From Gigaspora rosea (Eukaryota > Glomeromycota > Glomeromycetes > Diversisporales > Gigasporaceae): DNA of 64,000 bases. Numbering within the stretch: the first letter of the stretch is position 1; each line of letters opens with the position of its first letter. Shown in pieces: positions 46,362 through 59,104 of the stretch. The position numbers and the translations under genes were made by a program. The stretch covers positions 3,588 to 67,587 of the forward strand of contig QKWP01002107.1 in NCBI GenBank assembly GCA_003550325.1, in the 5' to 3' direction. Below the pieces are notes generated by a model. That model searched no databases. It was not told where the DNA came from and saw only the letters and a list, made by a program, of their open reading frames with translations.

Positions 46362-46905
46362 GTGTTTAGATAATTACAAAGTCAAATTTGATTGATATCG
46401 ATAAAGGTCTGTATCTGTTGTGAAGTTCAAGATGCAATCAGTATTTGTGTTGTGTATCCTAATTAAATTAATCTGAAATATTCTTGTATAAAATAATTAG
46501 TACGGTAATACTAATATAATTCAGAAACAAAATTATAATGTAATGCAAGGGTAATCTCGATAATCTCGATGTTTAGAGAAAATCATCTATCAGTCTAATA
46601 CCCACGAACCTTAATATCACGGAATCAAGATAAATCTCCAAAAGGTGAAATAATTCAGTTTTGTTTTTAGATAATTACAAAGTCAATGTTAATTTATATC
46701 GATAAAGGTTTGTATCTGTTGTGAATTTTGAGACACAATTAGTATTTTTGTGTCAAATTAACCTGAAATATTATGCAATAAAAATTAGTACAACCAAATG
46801 AATTGGAGAAATAAACTATCGGTCTAGTATCCGTAAATCTTAAAGTCATAGAATCAAGATAAGTATGGTTATTTACCAAATGTAGTGAAATAATTCAATT
46901 ACTGA
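46362..46905. repeat. Diverged tandem duplication of about 300 bp
   Basis: TTTAGATAATTACAAAGTC begins both units (46367 and 46668). They continue in parallel through ATATCGATAAAGGT, GTATCTGTTGTGAA, CTGAAATATT, TAGTAC and GAATCAAGATAA to GTGAAATAATTCA. The second unit is shorter through internal deletions. No coding content. Confidence 0.6.
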
Positions 46906-47453
46906 CCTTGCTCAAAATCTGGTTTCATCAGGACATCAAATTATTAATTTTCTAAGAAAAATTTTAATCTGACAAATAAATTTTTATGCATTTACGCTAG
47001 TTAAACTGTATTGAATAGTTTGATAATAGATTCATTTCATGATCAGAAAAAAAAGACAGCTTGCAATGTTCAATTTTGTTTTCTGATCATAAACAAAAAG
47101 ATATACTATGAACGAATAGAATAGAATTTTATAGGTATGATATTATATTATGCAAGGGTTTTAGAATTACTAATAGGCGTGAGAAAATTTTATATAGAAA
47201 GTTTTGAATTTTAAACAATTCGAGATTAAATCATGTTCAGGAAACCGGGTTTTAAGGATAATTCAAAAATTCAGGGTTTTTTCACTAATCGTGCTACAAC
47301 ACAGCCTCATAATACGCAAATTTGTATAAAAAGAAATAAATATTATTGCCCTATTTGGCAGTATAATTTTGTTGAATTGTGTTATTTATTATTGATATAT
47401 ATATTTGTTATCGAATTTAACAAATTGATTGGTTTTTAGGTTTGACATTATTG
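46906..47453. other. AT-rich spacer
   Basis: A short inverted pair (TGATCAGAAAA / TTTTCTGATCA near 47041 and 47079) is the only structure. The 68-aa frame 47233-47439 has no recognisable domain. Confidence 0.35.
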
Positions 47454-47690
47454 AAAAAAATGGACGTATGTTTGGGTTTGGGTTATGAACCCAAATTAGG
47501 TAGAAATCCCGATTTACAAACCCAAACTATGTAGTAATGTCATACCTCAAAAAAGAGGTTTGGGCCGCAACCCTAACCATAACACAGGTAAATTCTTTGA
47601 AATCGTCTTCAGTGGGATTCGAACTCTGTACCTTAGTTACAACTACTTGGGGGGTGACAACAATCCAACTACACTATGTCGCCACACCCC
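47454..47690 (-). ncRNA. tRNA-derived Pol III unit, probable SINE
   Basis: On the minus strand an A box TAGTGTAGTTGG (47676-47665) is followed about 40 bp later by a B box AGTTCGAATCC (47625-47615), the spacing of a tRNA promoter, and a T7 terminator lies at 47460-47454. The acceptor and T stems pair poorly, so it is not a working tRNA; a tRNA-headed SINE is more likely. The body contains GGTTGCGGCCCAAACC, with a fragment at 42822. Confidence 0.45.
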
Positions 47691-47894
47691 GATGTGAATT
47701 ATTGTATAATACAAATTGTGTATAGTAACAATTGTAAACATTCTTTAATGATCAAGAACTAGCAAGGCTTGGTAAACATATTTTATAAAAAATCACTCTG
47801 ACTTATTCTTTAAATTTTTTAAGCCTTGTCAAAAACATAAGTACAAAGAACTAATTTAGTTATTGTCAAAGATCATTTTGACAAGCTTAGTAAG

Positions 47895-48050
47895 GGCCAT
47901 GTTATTAATCACCTAATTATTTTTTATCAGAGGCCTATCCCCTCTCTCTTCTTTAATATATATATAGTCAGGTTCTTATATATAATTTCAACTTTTTTTA
48001 CTTCCTCCCCCCCTAAAAAATCATTTGATTTTTGTCACTCCCCAAAATAA
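47895..48050 (+). repeat. AAGGGCC..ATTATTTTTTAT repeat upstream of pogo relic
   Basis: Plus-strand counterpart of 32890-33048; a shortened relative (AAAAAATCATCTGATTTGTTA) is at 63817. Its position just before the transposase relic suggests the 5' non-coding part of that element. Confidence 0.45.
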
Positions 48051-48074
48051 TTAAAGAAAATTCTAATAGCAGAA

Positions 48075-48807
48075 TATATTTGGAATATAGATGAAACTGA
48101 ATTTGTTTTGTTATTTAAAGTTATTGTCAAAAAAAGTACTTATTAGGTTCATAAGGTTTTTTATAGCAATACTCATAATTATATATCCATTGTTCTAACT
48201 ATTGCTAGTGATTATATTCTCTCTTTAATTATTTACAAAGATATTTGTAAAATTTTAGGTTTGTTATTTAGAGCAGCTATTGGAACTATTATGGATTTTA
48301 CCAAATAAATATATGTGAAAAGAACTTTTCAAATATACTTCAAGTACTTTGTTAACTTAATTTTATTAAACTATTCTGTTCTTCTAATTCTTGATGGTCA
48401 TAAAAGCTATAAAAATTATATAAGTGCTAGTTTTTGCTATAATAATAGAGTTTGCTTTATGCACTTCTAGCTCATATAATCCATGTTTTTTAGCTGCTGA
48501 ACTTTTTTTTGCTAAACTCAAAAATAAATATAGCAAAGGTTTATAATAAAAATTAAAAGGTTTGGTTTCCTCTAGCTTCTTAAACTAAAAATTTAACCTT
48601 TTAGTTTAAAATAGAAAAGTATAAGGTGAAATGTCACATCCTTTTTTTGTAGTGGTCTAAGGGTTAGCCCTGACTGCAAGTGATAGGCTTGCCCTATTGC
48701 ATAAATTATTAGATGATTAGTTGGAAATTTTAAATATAGTATTTCTTTATATATCACCCTGATATAACTGTAACTTACTATCCTATTTTTGTACTTGATA
48801 TTATTAA

Positions 48808-48894
<87 letters not shown>

Positions 48895-49060
48895 AAAAGT
48901 TAGTAATTAAACATATATTTGCCAAAATATTTGAACTAATATTCTTTTCTATTTACACTTTTATAGCAATTGTTAATGCTTTTAAGATTATAGAAATTTG
49001 GCTCTTAAATCCTAAGAATATTAATTCTAATAAACTTGGTCCTTCACTATCAACAAAATG
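48075..49060 (+). pseudogene. pogo/Tigger-type (DDE_1) transposase relic, split by a retroposon
   Basis: Plus-strand fragments read IWNIDETEF (first catalytic Asp region), LILDGHKSYKNYI (second Asp, matching the LDGHSSH motif of pogo transposases) and, after an insertion, AFKIIEIWLLNPKNIN (matching the xxFxxTGIWPxNP tail). Stops and frameshifts throughout. The N-terminal CENP-B-like DNA-binding domain was not recognised. This is the only trace in the window of a protein that could have moved pogo-type MITEs. Confidence 0.65.
48560..48890 (+). mobile_element. Short poly(A) retroposon inserted in the pogo relic
   Basis: 331 bp ending in an A tract of about 80 bases, flanked by AATTAAAAG at 48551-48559 and 48891-48899. 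Contains GGGTTAGCCCTGACTGCAAG and a GTTATTAAATAAAA-type 3' end. The continuous relic sequence on each side supports an insertion. It may be a 5'-truncated LINE tail or a SINE. The A tract length may be affected by assembly. Confidence 0.65.
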
Positions 49061-49562
49061 AATTGCAGCCTTATCTTTATTTTAGCAAAAGAAAAATACT
49101 TGCATATAATTTGTTTACTATTTATTCAATCAAATATATTACTCAGACTAATATAAATGATCAAAAATCAAGCTTTTAAAAAATGAAAATGAGAAATTAA
49201 AAAATAAAAATATAACTGCTAAAAAAATTGTAAGTCTATACAAAAAGAGCTTGAAATCTTTAAAAAACTGAGTACATGTCTATTAAAATTTGTATTCAAA
49301 TATTCTACTTCTTAAATTTTATAAATTAACAATTCTGAATCAACTTAGCTATAAAAAAAAAAGAACAATACTATTTGTATGACTTTTTACTTAGGCCATG
49401 CAAATAAAATTAATTGGTTCTTATAACATTTTAAGACCCAAGAGCACCCGGCATCTAGATGTTATTGTTATAATCTAAAAAAATGTTATATAAATTTTTT
49501 AAATACTTAAAGCTCTTTATATATAATTATATACAGTACAGCTATAATAATTGTAAAAACTA

Positions 49563-51628
49563 CAGCCACCTACTATAATATTGTGAACACTTTTTTGTAT
49601 TTAATAACTTGAAATCAGGTAAGTAACCACAGCATAAAATTTACATCATGTATTTAGTAGATATTATGGTACAATATACTAAAATTTGGTTTAATTTCAT
49701 TAGATTATACAAAAAAACCTTCAATATAGTTTTTTATTGGTTATAAAAAACAAAATTTTTATTTTTTATTTTTTTTTATAATTTTTTTTAAAAAAAAAGG
49801 TTAGTATTTTGTAGATCTCTCTTCAGCTTTAATACAGGTGGCAACATGATCTGGCATACTTTTAATTAGCTAATAGCACATCTCAGGAGTTATATTATAT
49901 CATGCCTCTTGTACTAGAATATCTAGCTCATCAAGATTGTCTGGTTTTGGTTTATGGCATATACTTTCTTTTACCTTGAAGCAAAAATTTCAATCAGGTT
50001 TAGGTTTAGGTTCTGGGAAAACCAAACCATTATTTGACTTTTACTTTTGTTACACTTTTTTTTTATTAGTGGGATAACAAATGTTTTAAACAAAAAATAC
50101 AGAACCTTATGTCTTACTGTGCAAAGCATAGCAAATAGTATTTTAAGAAAATTTTTTTCTTATAGAAAAAAGGTTAGTGATCTTGAAAGGATTTAGGTGG
50201 CAATTTTCATTAGTGACCAACTAGAGATCTGATTTAATGTATGTTAGATTCTAAATATTTAAATATTTGAATATATAAATTTTTATCAAATGTATATTCA
50301 AATATTTTAATATTTCACTAAATATATTTATTGAATATTTATTCATTGAATATATATATATATTAAAAGTATCAAATTTTGATATTAATAATCAAATATG
50401 ATTGGCTAATTTTTGTATAATAAATTCTAATTAGTTAAAAAATACATATAACTAATTTTTTTGTATATTAAATACCAATTTTTTGAATAAATATAAACTT
50501 TAAAATATTATAACTTTTATAATTATAAATTAAGTAAATATCTACTTTAATAAAATTGTGGCTTTGAATTAAGACAACAAATCTCTTAGAGATTTTTGTT
50601 AAAATTATTTGTTTTTAAGCTATGCTACTTTATATTTTATATATAAATATTGAATTTTTTTGATATTTAGTACTATATATTTAATATTCAATAAATATTC
50701 AGTGAATATTTATTAAATATTTTCAAAATTTTTGAATAAATATTTGAATATTAAAAAGATAACCAAATAAATATTTAAACACTTATTTTTTAAATGAGTA
50801 AGACCTTTTTGACCAACTCCTTTAAAACAGTATGATTCACAGAAGTAAGAGAACTTGGATATACAGAGAGCTTTTTTTTTTGCTCCAACAATATTTTTTT
50901 TTATGCTTCAATAGTGGTTTTGCTATAGTTCATATGAGCTACAATTAATAAATAGAATAGGACCCCAGACATATAGTACAGAGGTCATATATTACGCATT
51001 TTAGCAGAAATTTGATAAGCAGAAAAACAGTATTTGGCAATTATCTTGGCATCCAGTGGTCCAATTTGGATGAACTTTTTTTTAAAATAAAGCTCTTAGT
51101 AAGGCGCATCTAACAAAAAAAGTTTATTCAATTCTGATTATTGGATTAGAAGTTATTTAAGTAAATATAGTTTTGACATTTTTAGCAAATTAGGTCAAAA
51201 TTGGTTAAAATCTAGTTATGATTTATATGAAAGATGTTCAGGATCCTAATAGAATCCTTTCACAGGTAACTATATACTATAGCACTTTTTTGCCCATCAG
51301 TTATATTTTTCTTACTGCCTATTTTTGTGTATAAAAAAAGATAATTTTGATTTTTTTTGGCATTGTGATAATTTGTAGTATACAAATATATATTTATAAT
51401 ATTGCATAACATTGCTAATATATTACACAATATTCAAAAAAAGTTTCAGATATGATACTAACAAAATAAAATTTTTATAAAAGCAACTCTGAACCTTCTC
51501 TGCACAATATAACAAAATTAAACCTGTTGTACTATAAGATTTACCAAACATATTATAAAGCAGTTACTTAGTCTGATTTCAAGTTATTAAGCATAAAAAA
51601 GTGTTTGCAATATTATAATAGATGGCTG
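49563..51628 (-). mobile_element. Dead Tc1/mariner element (2066 bp, TA TSD)
   Basis: Ends CAGCCACCTACTATAATATTG and (inverted) CAGCCATCTATTATAATATTG continue to share AACTTGAAATCAG and AGTAACC/AGTAACTG further in. TA flanks both ends (49561-49562 and 51629-51630). On the minus strand 50040-49797 still reads KPKPDNLDELDILVQEA and SMPDHVATCIKAEE, the C-terminus of a Tc1 transposase, with stops in between. An AT-rich stretch 50210-50830 with ATATTTGAATATT words looks like a later insertion. Confidence 0.75.
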
Positions 51629-51630
51629 TA

Positions 51631-52960
51631 TATATATTAATATAAAATAATATTTGACTTTTTTAAAAAAATTTATCTGACCAGATTATAAAAACCAATT
51701 TTATTTATGTGTGTAGTCTAATAATAAATCTCTAAAACAATTAAAAAAATTAAAAAAGTTAGAAAAATTTAAAGCAAAAGCTATAAAACAAAAAAAAAGC
51801 TATACAAAAAAAAAATAATAAAGCAAAAAAAAAAATTAATCAAAAAAAAAATAAATAAAGCAACAAAAAAAGAAGCTACTCAAAAATAAGTAAAACATGG
51901 AATTAGAAAAAATATAGTGCAAAAAACTAAAAAATAATAAAAAATTTGCTAGTTTATTTATTTGACAAAGTAAAGTAAAATAATTATACAATATATCGAT
52001 ATGTATGTTGTGTGTCAGATTAAAACTTGCGTCAGATTGAATCTGACGCATGTCAGATGACTATCAGTTGACTAGCATTAAATCATTGGCAACAACTGGC
52101 CTAAACTAACCTCTAACTTTACTGTAATTTTACCCTAACCCTAATCTAATTTAGGCCAGGTCTAATCTTATGCAAGAATCGATCTGATGCATGACATGTA
52201 TGTATATACAATTTTTTATATAGTTATTGATTATGATTTGCACCTCATTATTTTACCTATTACAATAAAAATATATAAATTTTAACTGTTTTTCTACAAA
52301 ACTTTAAATAGAACTTAAAATTTTTTTTCTATTAATCAATTTTATATTAGCTAAATAAAATTAAAAGAATTTTATAAAATACTGCTATGGCAATATATTG
52401 CTATTCTAATTAATCAATTAGAATACAGAATTAGGCAAAGTGATTATAATTTTTTCAAAAATCGCCCATAATATAAAATTTTGCTTATGAAACCATTTCT
52501 TGTATTTTAACAAAAAAAATTCTTTATGATATTTTGGATTAAAAACTTTTTGATAAAACACACTATTTTAACTTTAACCTAACTTTACACTAACTTTAAA
52601 TTAACAAATTTATTTATTGTTTTGATTTTTTACACCAAAGATCTTATAATATGTACAATTATTGCTATGGTAATATTTTACTAAATTCAAATTAAAATTA
52701 TATTTGCTATTTTTTAAAGTTAAAATTTTTAATCTTATTACAATATTCTCTTAAAGAGCTTTCAAAAATTAGCTGATTTAGAGATAAGTGGGTTAGCTAA
52801 AATGTTAGATATAATTTTGGTTAAAATTATCAAGTTCTAAAAATATTTTAGTACAAATTATAAATTTTATTTTTTATTAATAAACTTTAATAATAAATAA
52901 CTTTTAATTTACTAATACAATTTTGATGATTAACTACCAAAATGATTCTCTTAGAGAACA
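51631..52960. repeat. AT-rich DNA with dispersed repeat copy 3
   Basis: 52430-52560 repeats the TTTTTTCAAAAATCGCCCATA...GCTTATGAAACCA...TTTTAACAAAAAAAATT order seen at 9723 and 40160. 52015-52060 has a TCAGATTGAATCTGACGCA palindromic cluster, and 52120-52150 a CCTAACCCTAATC tract. A-rich tracts 51740-51920 give a meaningless Phe/Leu-rich reverse frame. Confidence 0.4.
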
Positions 52961-53715
52961 AGATGAAAAAAGTATAAAAAAAGAATATGGCCTAACATAC
53001 ATATAGAAAAAGAAAAGAAAAAATGAAAGAAAATAAAGGGAAAAAGAAAAAAGAAAGAATATTCGAGAATATTCCCAAAAGAATATTCAAGAACATTCTT
53101 TGATAAAAATTATATAATACTGCGCAAAGAAACGCCTAACCAGAGTATTATATGTACATAAAAGAAAATAAAAGAACAATCTAGAATTTAATCTCCGCAG
53201 ATCTGCCTATACCTATATGCCACGTCTTATTACATGTCCATTCCTGTTTATTCACCTGCATGACTTTTTTCTGATTAGAATAGGAACAACAGTGCCGATC
53301 TTTTGGAGAGGGTACGCCGAATCTCCTACTTTCCGTCCAAAATTCCAAAAAAAAAACTTTAAGTGAGAATATGATAGCAGGTGTATGGTTAAATATGTTC
53401 TTGTAACAAAGAGCCTTAAAAAGCGTGTTGAAAAACTTATTTTTTTTAGTTTACTGCCTAGCCAAGCTATAGCATCTTTGTCGACGAAAAAAAACTTCTA
53501 CCAGAATTTCTTGTAACAAGGGCATCCACTGCCAATTATCTTGCACAACTGACGCTTCTGGCTTGCGTGCTGAATATATAAAGAAGTCCCTTAGGTAGAA
53601 TGAAAGGTTGACCTTTATAAAAACCAGTATTAGTAGCTACTTCGTTTTTTACTAAAAAAGTTTTTTGTTTTTCTTTTGTTCAGAAATTTGTACAAGTGAT
53701 TAATGGGAAGAGTAT
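52961..53715 (-). mobile_element. Poly(A) retroposon copy D (type I), 3'-truncated
   Basis: Aligns over 750 bp with copy G (61880-62640): AACAACAGTGCCGATCTTTTG, AGGGTACGCCGAAT, AGCGTGTTGAAAAACT, CGACGAAAAAAAACTTC, GCATCCACTGCC, TGAATATATAAAGAAGTCCC and the GGGAAGAGT 5' end. The last third and A tract are absent. Copy E was inserted directly beside its 5' end. Confidence 0.65.
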
Positions 53716-53736
53716 ATAGAAATAGATTTGTATATT

Positions 53737-54869
53737 TTTTTTTTTTGAACTTGATGATCATGTCACGCTTCAATGCTTTATTGATGATAATTTCCAAAAG
53801 AAAATTTTTTGCATCCACCATTTGGTGTTTAAATTGAAGAGTAGCTCACCCGGTTACTATAAAGTACCTAAATACTCGAGCACCTATGTGCGACCTGCCA
53901 AGGGTAATTTAGCCTCATCGGTTTGTATCGATCTATCTCAGAATGATCTGCCCCGAATCACCGACCTGACTTACCAGCCCGTCATAACCGTCTTCTTTCC
54001 TAACCTTCTTCTCCTAGCCTCCTAGGTAGAAGAACTACTAACAAAATAGAAAGAAAAGTAAAAGGATAAAAAAAAAATGGGGAGTGCTAAACTAACAAAA
54101 TGAAAAAAACATGACAAGAAATAAAAGGGAAGGGGATAAACGAAAAAATATAAAAAAAAGAGAAAAGGAGAAAAAGGCCGAAAAAAAGACGGCCTGTCGA
54201 CATTATTTTTGCCTGTGCTAGGCTTTAAAAATTATATAGTGTTGTATAGAAGAAATCTAATCTAACACTATATATATTCTAGAAAGAGGAAAAGAAAAAA
54301 ACGTCTAACATCTAGAAATTTCTACACATGATCCCTCCGATCTCTATTACACCAGTCATTGTTTATTTGGTAAGCATTAACCCAAATATCCTCGTGGGAG
54401 ATTTCATTTCGGTAGACGCATTCGGATTTGGAAGGAGTAAACACTGCCGATCTTTTGGAGGGGGTACGCCGAATTGCCCACTTTTTGTGAAATTTCGAAA
54501 CGTCCAAAGCAGTCCAGAAAAAGAGTACCAAAATAAAGGAGTTGTAAGAGTTACGCTGTACAGAATAACATATCTAACCAAGTATCTACTTCTATTTTCA
54601 TATCCATAGGTCTTGACAAAGCTCCAGAGTTTCTCTGCTATATCTTTGCTCAATAGCACCAAAGCCCGCCAAGGTGCCTCGCTTATAAATCTACTGTTCT
54701 TTTTCATCTCTATTTCAGTCGCAGAACATACAGTGAATGGACTTTGTACCCGACAGCAGCTTTGGTAGAGTTTTGTTGTGTGTAAATATATTAACTGCAT
54801 AGTTTTCGTAGGTCTGAGTTCATAAAAAATTTGGTACGAGGGATTGTCGGAAAGAGTTGACAATTATTT
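53737..54869 (-). mobile_element. Poly(A) retroposon copy E (type II), complete
   Basis: Exact 16-bp duplication AATAGATTTGTATATT at 53721-53736 and 54870-54885. On the minus strand the copy starts TGTCAACTCTTTCCGACAATC and ends CATCAATAAAGCATTGAAGC, then TTCAAAAAAAAAAAA: an AATAAA signal about 30 nt before the A tract. The 166-codon frame 54363-54863 includes EAPWRALVLLSKDIAEKLWSF and GYENRSRYLVRYVI, shared with B and F; no domain recognised. Confidence 0.8.
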
Positions 54870-54989
54870 AATAGATTTGTATATTATTATATAGTAAGCA
54901 TTTAATAAATTATAAAATACTATAATATTTATAGTAATATCAATCTTAGGGTTTAGTAATTGGATTTTAATAATTGATTATAACTAATT

Positions 54990-56230
54990 TTCACCCTAGG
55001 TGATATCACCTATGTCAGGTGATCATCATTGTTTACATGATCACACCAGTTACACAATATCAGATCTATAAGTATTTATTTTTATTTATTTTTTTTTACA
55101 GTATTTCTTTTTTTTTACCATAGTTGCTTTTAGTTTATTGTCAGTATTAACTTTCGTTTTCTTGGCTTTTAGATAACGGTTTTGTCATCACTGGTGTTGT
55201 TAGTTGGTATTGTCGCTTTGGTGTCATCATTGCTTTGGTGTCGTTGTCACTTGGTGTCATTGCTTCAGTATTGTATAGTTAGAATGCATTTATTTTTGAA
55301 CGTTTGTTTTTTTAGTGTCGCGTCTTTCTTGGTCATCGTTTGTTGGTGGCACTTGTTGCTTCATTTACGCAATTGCATTGCTTGCTGTGCTGTTAGTTAG
55401 TGGTTAGATCGTTAGAGTATAGTTACAATGCTTTTACCTTTGAGCTTTTTTTTTTTAGTTCGTGGCATTTCACTTTTAGTATGTTTTCTTTTTTAGTCCA
55501 CCTCGTTGTTTTTTGGTGCCTTAAATTTTCTTGACCGTCGTTTGTTGGTGTAGCACTTAGTAGTGCTTTGTTTTCTTGGCTTTTAGTTAACGGTTTTGAT
55601 GGTTTTCATTGTTGGTGTACGTCGCTAGTATCATTAGTTGGTATCGTTGCTTTGGTGTTATCACTATGGTACCGATTCTTATATAACTTCGGTACAAGGT
55701 TTTTTTAATATCGGCTGAAGATGAAATTTTGGTTTATTTCGATATGTTTTGTCCTATAGGGTTAGGGTTAGGGTATGGGTTAAAATAGTGCTAGTTAGAT
55801 AATATACTGATGTAGTTCAAATTCGATTTATTTAATAAAAAAAAATTTTTCAACTTATTGTCTGAAATTGACAGAGCATAGGATCGATTTCTATTCACGT
55901 AACAAAAAAATTAATGTGATTGGGGTTAGGGTTAGAGTTAGGTTTGGGTTAAGTTTAGGATTAGAGTATGGTTAGAATAAAGGAGTAGAGCGGAGGCGAT
56001 AGCCATAGCGAGCGACTAATTTTTATAATAAATGCAAAGCGATTATTTTAATTTTCTTTACGTTATACCGAGCCTGATTTTAATTGGCCAGCTGCTGATT
56101 AAAGATCACATGAACGGAAATTCGATCTTATTTCCCGGTATGTTCTCATACTTTGGACTGACCCAACACGACTCCCGACCCGACTTCCAACCCGACTTTC
56201 AAACTAGGTGATATCACCTAGGATGAAAGT
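54990..56230. mobile_element. Putative element with AGGTGATATCACCT palindromic ends
   Basis: TTTTCACCCTAGGTGATATCA near 54990 faces TGATATCACCTAGGATGAAAG near 56208. Inside are direct GTTGTTAGTTGGTATCGTTGC-type units (55180-55260 and 55600-55670), GGGTTAGGGTTAGGG tracts (55758 and 55924), and a palindromic segment around 55700-56140 that includes ATTCGATTT..TATT. The 72-aa frame 55182-55400 is a repeat translation. Boundaries approximate. Confidence 0.45.
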
Positions 56231-59104
56231 TAGCAACAGTCTAAATAATTTTAGGTTTATTAAAACCCTCTTTTTAAAAGGACCATTTTGGTAGCTAAAT
56301 CATCAAAATAGGTTTAGTAATAAAAAGTTATTTACTATTAAATATTAAATATTTAATAGTAAATAACTTTTGATATACTGGACCAATTTTGATAATTTAA
56401 CTATTAAATAATTCTCTCAGAGAAAGAATTTTAGCAAATCTAATATTATTAAAATCCAATTACTGAATTCTAAGTTTGATATAAAATTTGTATTACTATA
56501 AATACTAATATTTAATATATAATAATATACAAATTTATTTTGATCTTAGAATTTAGTAAATGCATTTTTATAATTTAGACTTGTTGGAATTCTCTATTTA
56601 AGAGGATCATTTTGGTAGTTAAATTATTAAAATTGGTTTAATAAATTATTTTTAATATTTATTATATATAAAAATTTTAAAAAACATGAAATTTGATTGG
56701 CTAATAGAGATATTAGATATAGGCAGATGGGTCTGATTTTGGCAATTTATTATCATATGTAGTAAAAATAAAACAACTGATTTTTGAAGGCCCCTTATAA
56801 TTTTAAATAATACTTCTATTTATAAAATAGACTATCTTAATAAAAAATTTTAAGTAATTTTTTTATTTAATTGTTTAAAATTGTTTAAAATTGTCCAAAT
56901 TACTACCCAAAGCTGTTTTGAAATACTGCTCTATAGTATAGATCTCTAGTATTAACAACAAGTATATATGAATAAATAAAATATTCAAACTAAAAATAAA
57001 GTAAAATTACTCTTCTTAATAAAAGTTTTGATTAAATTGTTGAAATTATTTAATAGTAAAATTGGTGAAATAAATTTTTCAATATTAAAAATTAATTATA
57101 ACAAAATTAAATCAAATATAATAATTGTTTTAAATTTAATTTATAGATATATTAAAAATGTTGAAATTGTCATTAAAATTATTGTTGAAATTAAAAAAAT
57201 TAAGAATAAATTTTATTTCCGACTATAATTCAAATAAAGCCTAATTGGGTTTCAAAAAAACAAATACATAAAACAGAAAAAAACCAAATCAAAAAATAAA
57301 CAAAACTATATAAATAAATAGTAAATATTAAATTAGCATTATTGGTAGAAAAATCTAGAAAGTATAGTCTAAAATAAAAAACATATTAGTTAATGACCAA
57401 CAAGTTTTTTTTTGATCTCTCTTTACTAATCTAAAAGTTCTTAAACATCTTTAGGATCTCTTTTACTCATTTAAAACTTAAGTTATTATTTTTGCAAAGA
57501 TCAATATCGGGTATATAGTTTCTATTTTTTATTATATTTATGTAATAGCTCTATTAAATTTGTCATACAATATTTTAGATCTTCGGTCTTACAGTATAGG
57601 ATCTCTAATTTCAAGATCTGCAGTTTTTTAATTTTCATATAACCTACTATATAATCAAATTATCTTTTTATATTAATTAATATTCTAATATTTTAAACTA
57701 GATTTACTCAATTTTAATATTATTTGTTGACAGATTATATCTTATCTGGTTATTCTTAACCTTGTAGTTATACTAGTAACTGCATTTGTTCTTTCTTGAT
57801 TTATCTGAATTCTTAAAAATTAATTAATTATGTTTCTAGCTAAGTTTTGTTTTTTAGTTAAATTCAAACTCATTATCTTGTGATTATATTTTGATTTGAA
57901 AATATTCTTTATTGCACTATTGACCTATGGGTTTATGGCCAAGAAGTTGAAAAGATTGTTCAAATACAAAGACTTTTTTTAGTTTTGTAATATAAAGCAT
58001 GTTATTCTAAACAAGATTTCAAAAAAAAATTACAAAAAAAGACATGTTAGTAGCTAAGTAGTTTGAATTGATAATTATAACATAATATATTTAATTAGAA
58101 AAGTAATTGAACTATATAACTAAATTGATTATAAAAAAGCTATAAAAAAATTTCAAAAAAAAATTTTTTTAATATATTAAATACAAAAGAAAGTGTAAAA
58201 CAAGTTTGAATAATATTTTATTAGTAACTAAATATAGTAGTCCAAACTATAAAGCAAAAAAAAATTAAAGAAAAATCATATAATTAAAAATTTTTTAAAA
58301 AAATTATAGAATATTAACAAGCTAATAGCTTTAAACAAAAAGCTTTAAAAATTTTACATAAAAATTAAAATAGATAAACAAAATAGAAAAATTACAGATA
58401 GTATCAAGTATTCAAAAAAGTATTTTAAAAAGAGTAAAATTAGCTTCACAATTTAGAATATTTTAACTAGTGTCAAGTCAATAAAGACTAAAAAAAGTCT
58501 AAATTTCTATGAAAAACTTCTATTCTAGAATCAATAACAAATAGGTATACCAAAGCAATTTTGTAGAAATAGTATTACAAAATTAATAAAAGACAAATTT
58601 ATTCAAATAGTATATAAAAAGTATATTTTATGAATAGAAAAATAATACAACAAGAAGATCTAATAAAAAAAAAGCAAATTTAAACCAATTATTAAAAATT
58701 TGTTCAAGTTGGCAATAGAAAGTATATTTTTAAGATATCTTAGCCAAATTAAGACCAAAGCAATTTATATATTACTGTAGTAAATAATAGTAGGGTTTAG
58801 TGAACATTTATTTTGAAATACAAAAAAATTTGAAGTTTGCAAGAAGTCTATTTTGTATTATAATACAAAGCTTAAATGGCTTTCTACAAAAAAATTAGTA
58901 AAAAAAAAAAAAGAAAAAATTAAAAAGATGAAAAAAAGTAGCAACTTTGGAGTTTAAAAAATAAAAATCAAGTAAATAGAGAAAAAACAAAAAAAACAAA
59001 CTATATTAGCTAGCTTCAGATTTATCAAATTGGATAAATAATAGAAAGAGAAAAAGAATTAGAAAAAATATAACAATACAAATATAGTCACTTCTTTTTA
59101 ATTT
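56231..59104. other. AT-rich repeat-derived DNA without readable genes
   Basis: 56260-56470 is a palindrome centred at AATATTAAATATT with arms ACCATTTTGGTAGCTAAATCA / TTTTGATAATTTAACTATTAAA. A partial copy is at 56620, and another at 52915 next to retroposon D. The rest (56800-59080) is very AT-rich; no protein motif was recognised in either direction, and the 66-aa frame 57028-57228 is low complexity. Confidence 0.4.
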
